A stretch of 64,000 bases of DNA from Calvatia gigantea (lineage: Eukaryota; Basidiomycota; Agaricomycetes; Agaricales; Lycoperdaceae). The translations under genes were made by a program, and so were the position numbers. Positions 61,757 through 64,000 of the stretch are shown here, in pieces. The first letter of the stretch is position 1; each line of letters starts with the position of its first letter. Under the pieces are notes generated by a model. The model was not told the origin of the DNA and ran no database searches. It worked only from the letters and a program-made list of their open reading frames with translations. The stretch is taken from positions 558,001 through 622,000 of the forward strand of contig JACAAK010000002.1 of the NCBI GenBank assembly GCA_025093985.1, written 5' to 3'.

Positions 61757-62143
61757 GAGGCAGGCGCTTTCCCGGCTGCAGGCAAAAGGAAAGATATGCC
61801 GGGACGGCAATAGCGCTTCGCTCCCGTATCAGGTTCGTTTTTTCGTGATTTTGCCTCAATGCTCTAGCAACAAGAGATCTTAGGAGCTACACCCTGAGGA
61901 AGAGGTGCGCTCTGGCTTCCTTTCTTCTCTTACCTTTATTATTATTATCACTTTTTGACGAGTTGGGAGGCAGGCGCTTTCCCGGTTAACTTACAGGGAA
62001 AGAAGGGAAAGATATGCCGGTACGGTAACCGAAAGCACCTCGCTTCTTTTCAGGTTTGGTCATTGCGATTTTTTGACAACGAGAGACCTTAGGGAGCTAC
62101 GCCTTGAGGAAGGGGTGTGTATTCCGGCTTTCTTTTTTTTTTC
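61757..62143 (+). repeat. Diverged tandem duplication (~175 bp, period ~210) with hairpin and T-tract; candidate RNA genes
   Basis: Two related blocks start at gaggcaggcgctttcccgg, at 61757 and 61967. Shared words in the same order include ggaaagatatgccgg, caggtt, gag(a)-cttagg, agctac-cc-tgagga and ggtg, then a pyrimidine tract. In copy 2 this tract is a run of T. Near the 5' end both can form a hairpin whose arms differ between copies but still pair: ctttcc/ggaaag in copy 1 and ctttccc/gggaaag in copy 2. Ending at a T-run is what an RNA polymerase III transcript would do. I do not recognise any known RNA in them. A plain duplicated repeat is the alternative. Confidence 0.5.
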
Positions 62144-64000
62144 GTCCTTCTCCCCCTTCCGTCCCCTCTTGGACGTGTTACGTTACCCCACTGCGTTGTG
62201 GCCTGAGCTCACTTCACGAGAGAGCGATTGATATACCGGCCCGGGTATTTACTTTTCTCACTCCCCTCTGCTCATGTTAATTACTATAGTTAGCACAACG
62301 GTATTTTTAGGGTTAAAGTATATTTGAGCCCGTGGCCCGCCGCGTTTTAGTTGACGGCGGAAAAAGGCGTTGCGTTAAATGGAAGCATAGTAATTCTATG
62401 TACGCGCCAGGCACTCTCGTATAGAGGCAGCTACACTTCAAAAGGGAGCGGGAAGGAAAATTTTCTCTATTATGAATTGAAGGTCGGCGGACGATGGGTG
62501 AGCGCTTCGGAGGCTCTTTCGTGTTCGGAACCGTCGGAACGAAAATGTTATGATAAGTGCTACCTACTCCCTCAGTTGACGTGAATTTCACGTCCTAGAG
62601 AGAGCGTCCAACGCCACAGACGCTCTGCACATTCCACTGGTACACGGCTGCCATATCCCGCTACTGTATATTTTGCTTGAGTGGCGAAATTGAAATTGTT
62701 CATGTGGGGTACGTGGACGTGATGCATGAGGCGCGATTGGAGTTAGCGTCATTATAATTCAATGATGGATGCGAGTTCCGAGCGGTGTAGAGCACCACGG
62801 TTTGTTAAACACATGTTCATAGAGAGTATCGTGATTTTCAGAAAAAAAGTTATTGTGTAAAGAATCAGAGGCGTCCTTATGTACGATGCCGACTGCGCCT
62901 GGTCGGCGGTTCGGGGGTGTCGTGAGCGGGTCTCCGACTGTTGCTGCTGGCCGGGCCAAACGGGGGACCCTGAAGTTTTGAACCCGAGCCTGAAAGCCAA
63001 TGGTGCTTCTATTGCCTCTGCGTTGTGATCCATGGAGTGGTGGTCCTTAGCCATGCGGACTCTGAAATTGGGGTCCTTCGTCTAAGTCTCACGGAGTGCT
63101 ACAGTATGTTCATAAGACACCGGATAATTAATGTTAGCTTATTCTCGACACTGACCGGAAGTTGAACGTTGAGATGCCGCAAGCACCGTAGTGAATCCCT
63201 AACGAAGCAGACAATATTGAACAGAAGACATCTCAAGCCTCTCGAATAATAACCCAAGCCAAACATCACTTGACAATCAAAGCCCTCGATCAAGGGCTGG
63301 AGGGACCGGTCGGGGTGGTTGGGCCCATAAGCTCTGATTGAAAAATGGCTCGGAAATACCCGAGACCTTTGGGTCAGCATTCGCTGGAGTCGGGTCATCT
63401 ACAATCGCCTTATGGTCACACCGCTCTGAGACTCTAGCTTAAGTTGACCAGTATAGGACCCACCTCGTAACGAGGTGGTTCACCCCTAGGGCTGGTGGAG
63501 TCGGAAGGAGCATGCGCGGTTGGGGAGCTGCGAGCCGATGATTTCGCAACTTGAGAGGGACTCACCGAAGCAGGACCAATGGGGAAGGTCATGAAGATGA
63601 GGGTACCAAAGTGAGCAACCTCAAACCGAAGCTGTCTTGTGCTACAATGCGCATGGTCTTCTTTTACCATTGTGAGGCCCTTCCGATTGGGGTGAGCGAG
63701 AATGGTGAATCGGATCGCACGGACGACTCGGGGGACTATGAAGGAAAAGGGAGACGGTCATTCCGCTACCGTTGTGTGTCGCCACACGGTGCTGTACTAC
63801 TCATGTTGTTGGCAGTACTTGATGTTGGGAACGACCCAACCAATTCTGGCAATGAACCCTTCCAAATTATATTCTAACTCGAACATCCTCCAGTCTGGCG
63901 GACTTGAAAATTGCTCGCTGGAGCACAGGAACATAAAGAAGCCCTGCAGCACCAACTTCACGCTGCCATGAAACATTTCATCGCGTAGTTTTGAATGGTC
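62144..64000. other. Right end of window, no supported gene
   Basis: About 1.86 kb to the window edge. Apart from two adjacent inverted repeats (62578-62626) nothing stands out. The open frames (for example 63551-63877 +) have no recognisable content. Confidence 0.4.
62578..62626. repeat. Two adjacent palindromes / hairpins
   Basis: GACGTGAA at 62578-62585 is mirrored as TTCACGTC at 62587-62594 with a single-base spacer. Six bases later AGAGCGTC (62601-62608) pairs with GACGCTCT (62619-62626) over a 10-base loop. Both stems are perfect. They could be protein-binding sites, a transposon end or a small folded RNA. Confidence 0.45.

Overview
The window looks like nuclear DNA from an agaricomycete (mushroom-forming basidiomycete). 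Genes are broken by many short GT-AG introns (about 40-80 nt), there are no bacterial-type operons or ribosome sites, and the gene content fits that group: NACHT proteins, an F-box protein of mushroom type, a CENP-C/Mif2 kinetochore protein, a Pns1-like transporter and a candidate Arb1-like protein. The species cannot be named from this sequence. All gene models were built by hand from reading frames, splice sites and comparison of paralogues within the window; no database search was possible.

Layout. The left edge holds the last exon of an AT-hook protein (125-290), then about 8 kb with no gene I can support. A Pho85-type (PCL) cyclin lies at 8395-9385, followed by about 12.8 kb of gene-poor DNA. 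The gene-rich core runs from 22.2 to 47.3 kb: a choline-transporter-like membrane protein (22223-25245, +); a 353-aa gene, here 'gene C' (25978-27273, -); a NACHT NLR-type gene 'NLR-A' (28138-31153, -); Mif2/CENP-C (32490-34589, -), divergent from a mitochondrial tRNA 2-thiouridylase (34772-36268, +); an F-box protein (36518-37930, +), convergent with a candidate Arb1-like gene (38140-40315, -); a 1.77-kb element with long terminal inverted repeats (40803-42570); a 4 x 28-bp tandem repeat; and a second NACHT gene 'NLR-B' (44409-47139, +). About 12.4 kb of gene-poor DNA follows, then an uncharacterised 270-aa protein (59676-60488). The right edge has a diverged tandem duplication with a hairpin and a T-tract (61757-62143).

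Main point of interest. NLR-A and NLR-B are inverted paralogues about 13 kb apart with the same eight-exon design, several exons being identical in length. Both join an intrinsically disordered leader and a short 'FF-x-NA-x-NLVF' motif to a NACHT ATPase domain. They then carry a C-terminal module of about 200 residues in three exons that I do not recognise; it is not WD40, TPR or ankyrin. Gene C, directly downstream of NLR-A on the same strand, has this three-exon module without a NACHT domain, on an unrelated N-terminus. NLR-A has a 1-nt insertion after the NACHT domain and NLR-B has two 1-nt deletions in the module, while gene C is intact. This looks like a small, decaying or rapidly evolving innate-immunity / heterokaryon-incompatibility-type locus next to housekeeping genes.

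Limits. Single-base frame breaks could be assembly errors. The three long gene-poor tracts probably contain decayed transposons, but I could not identify any.
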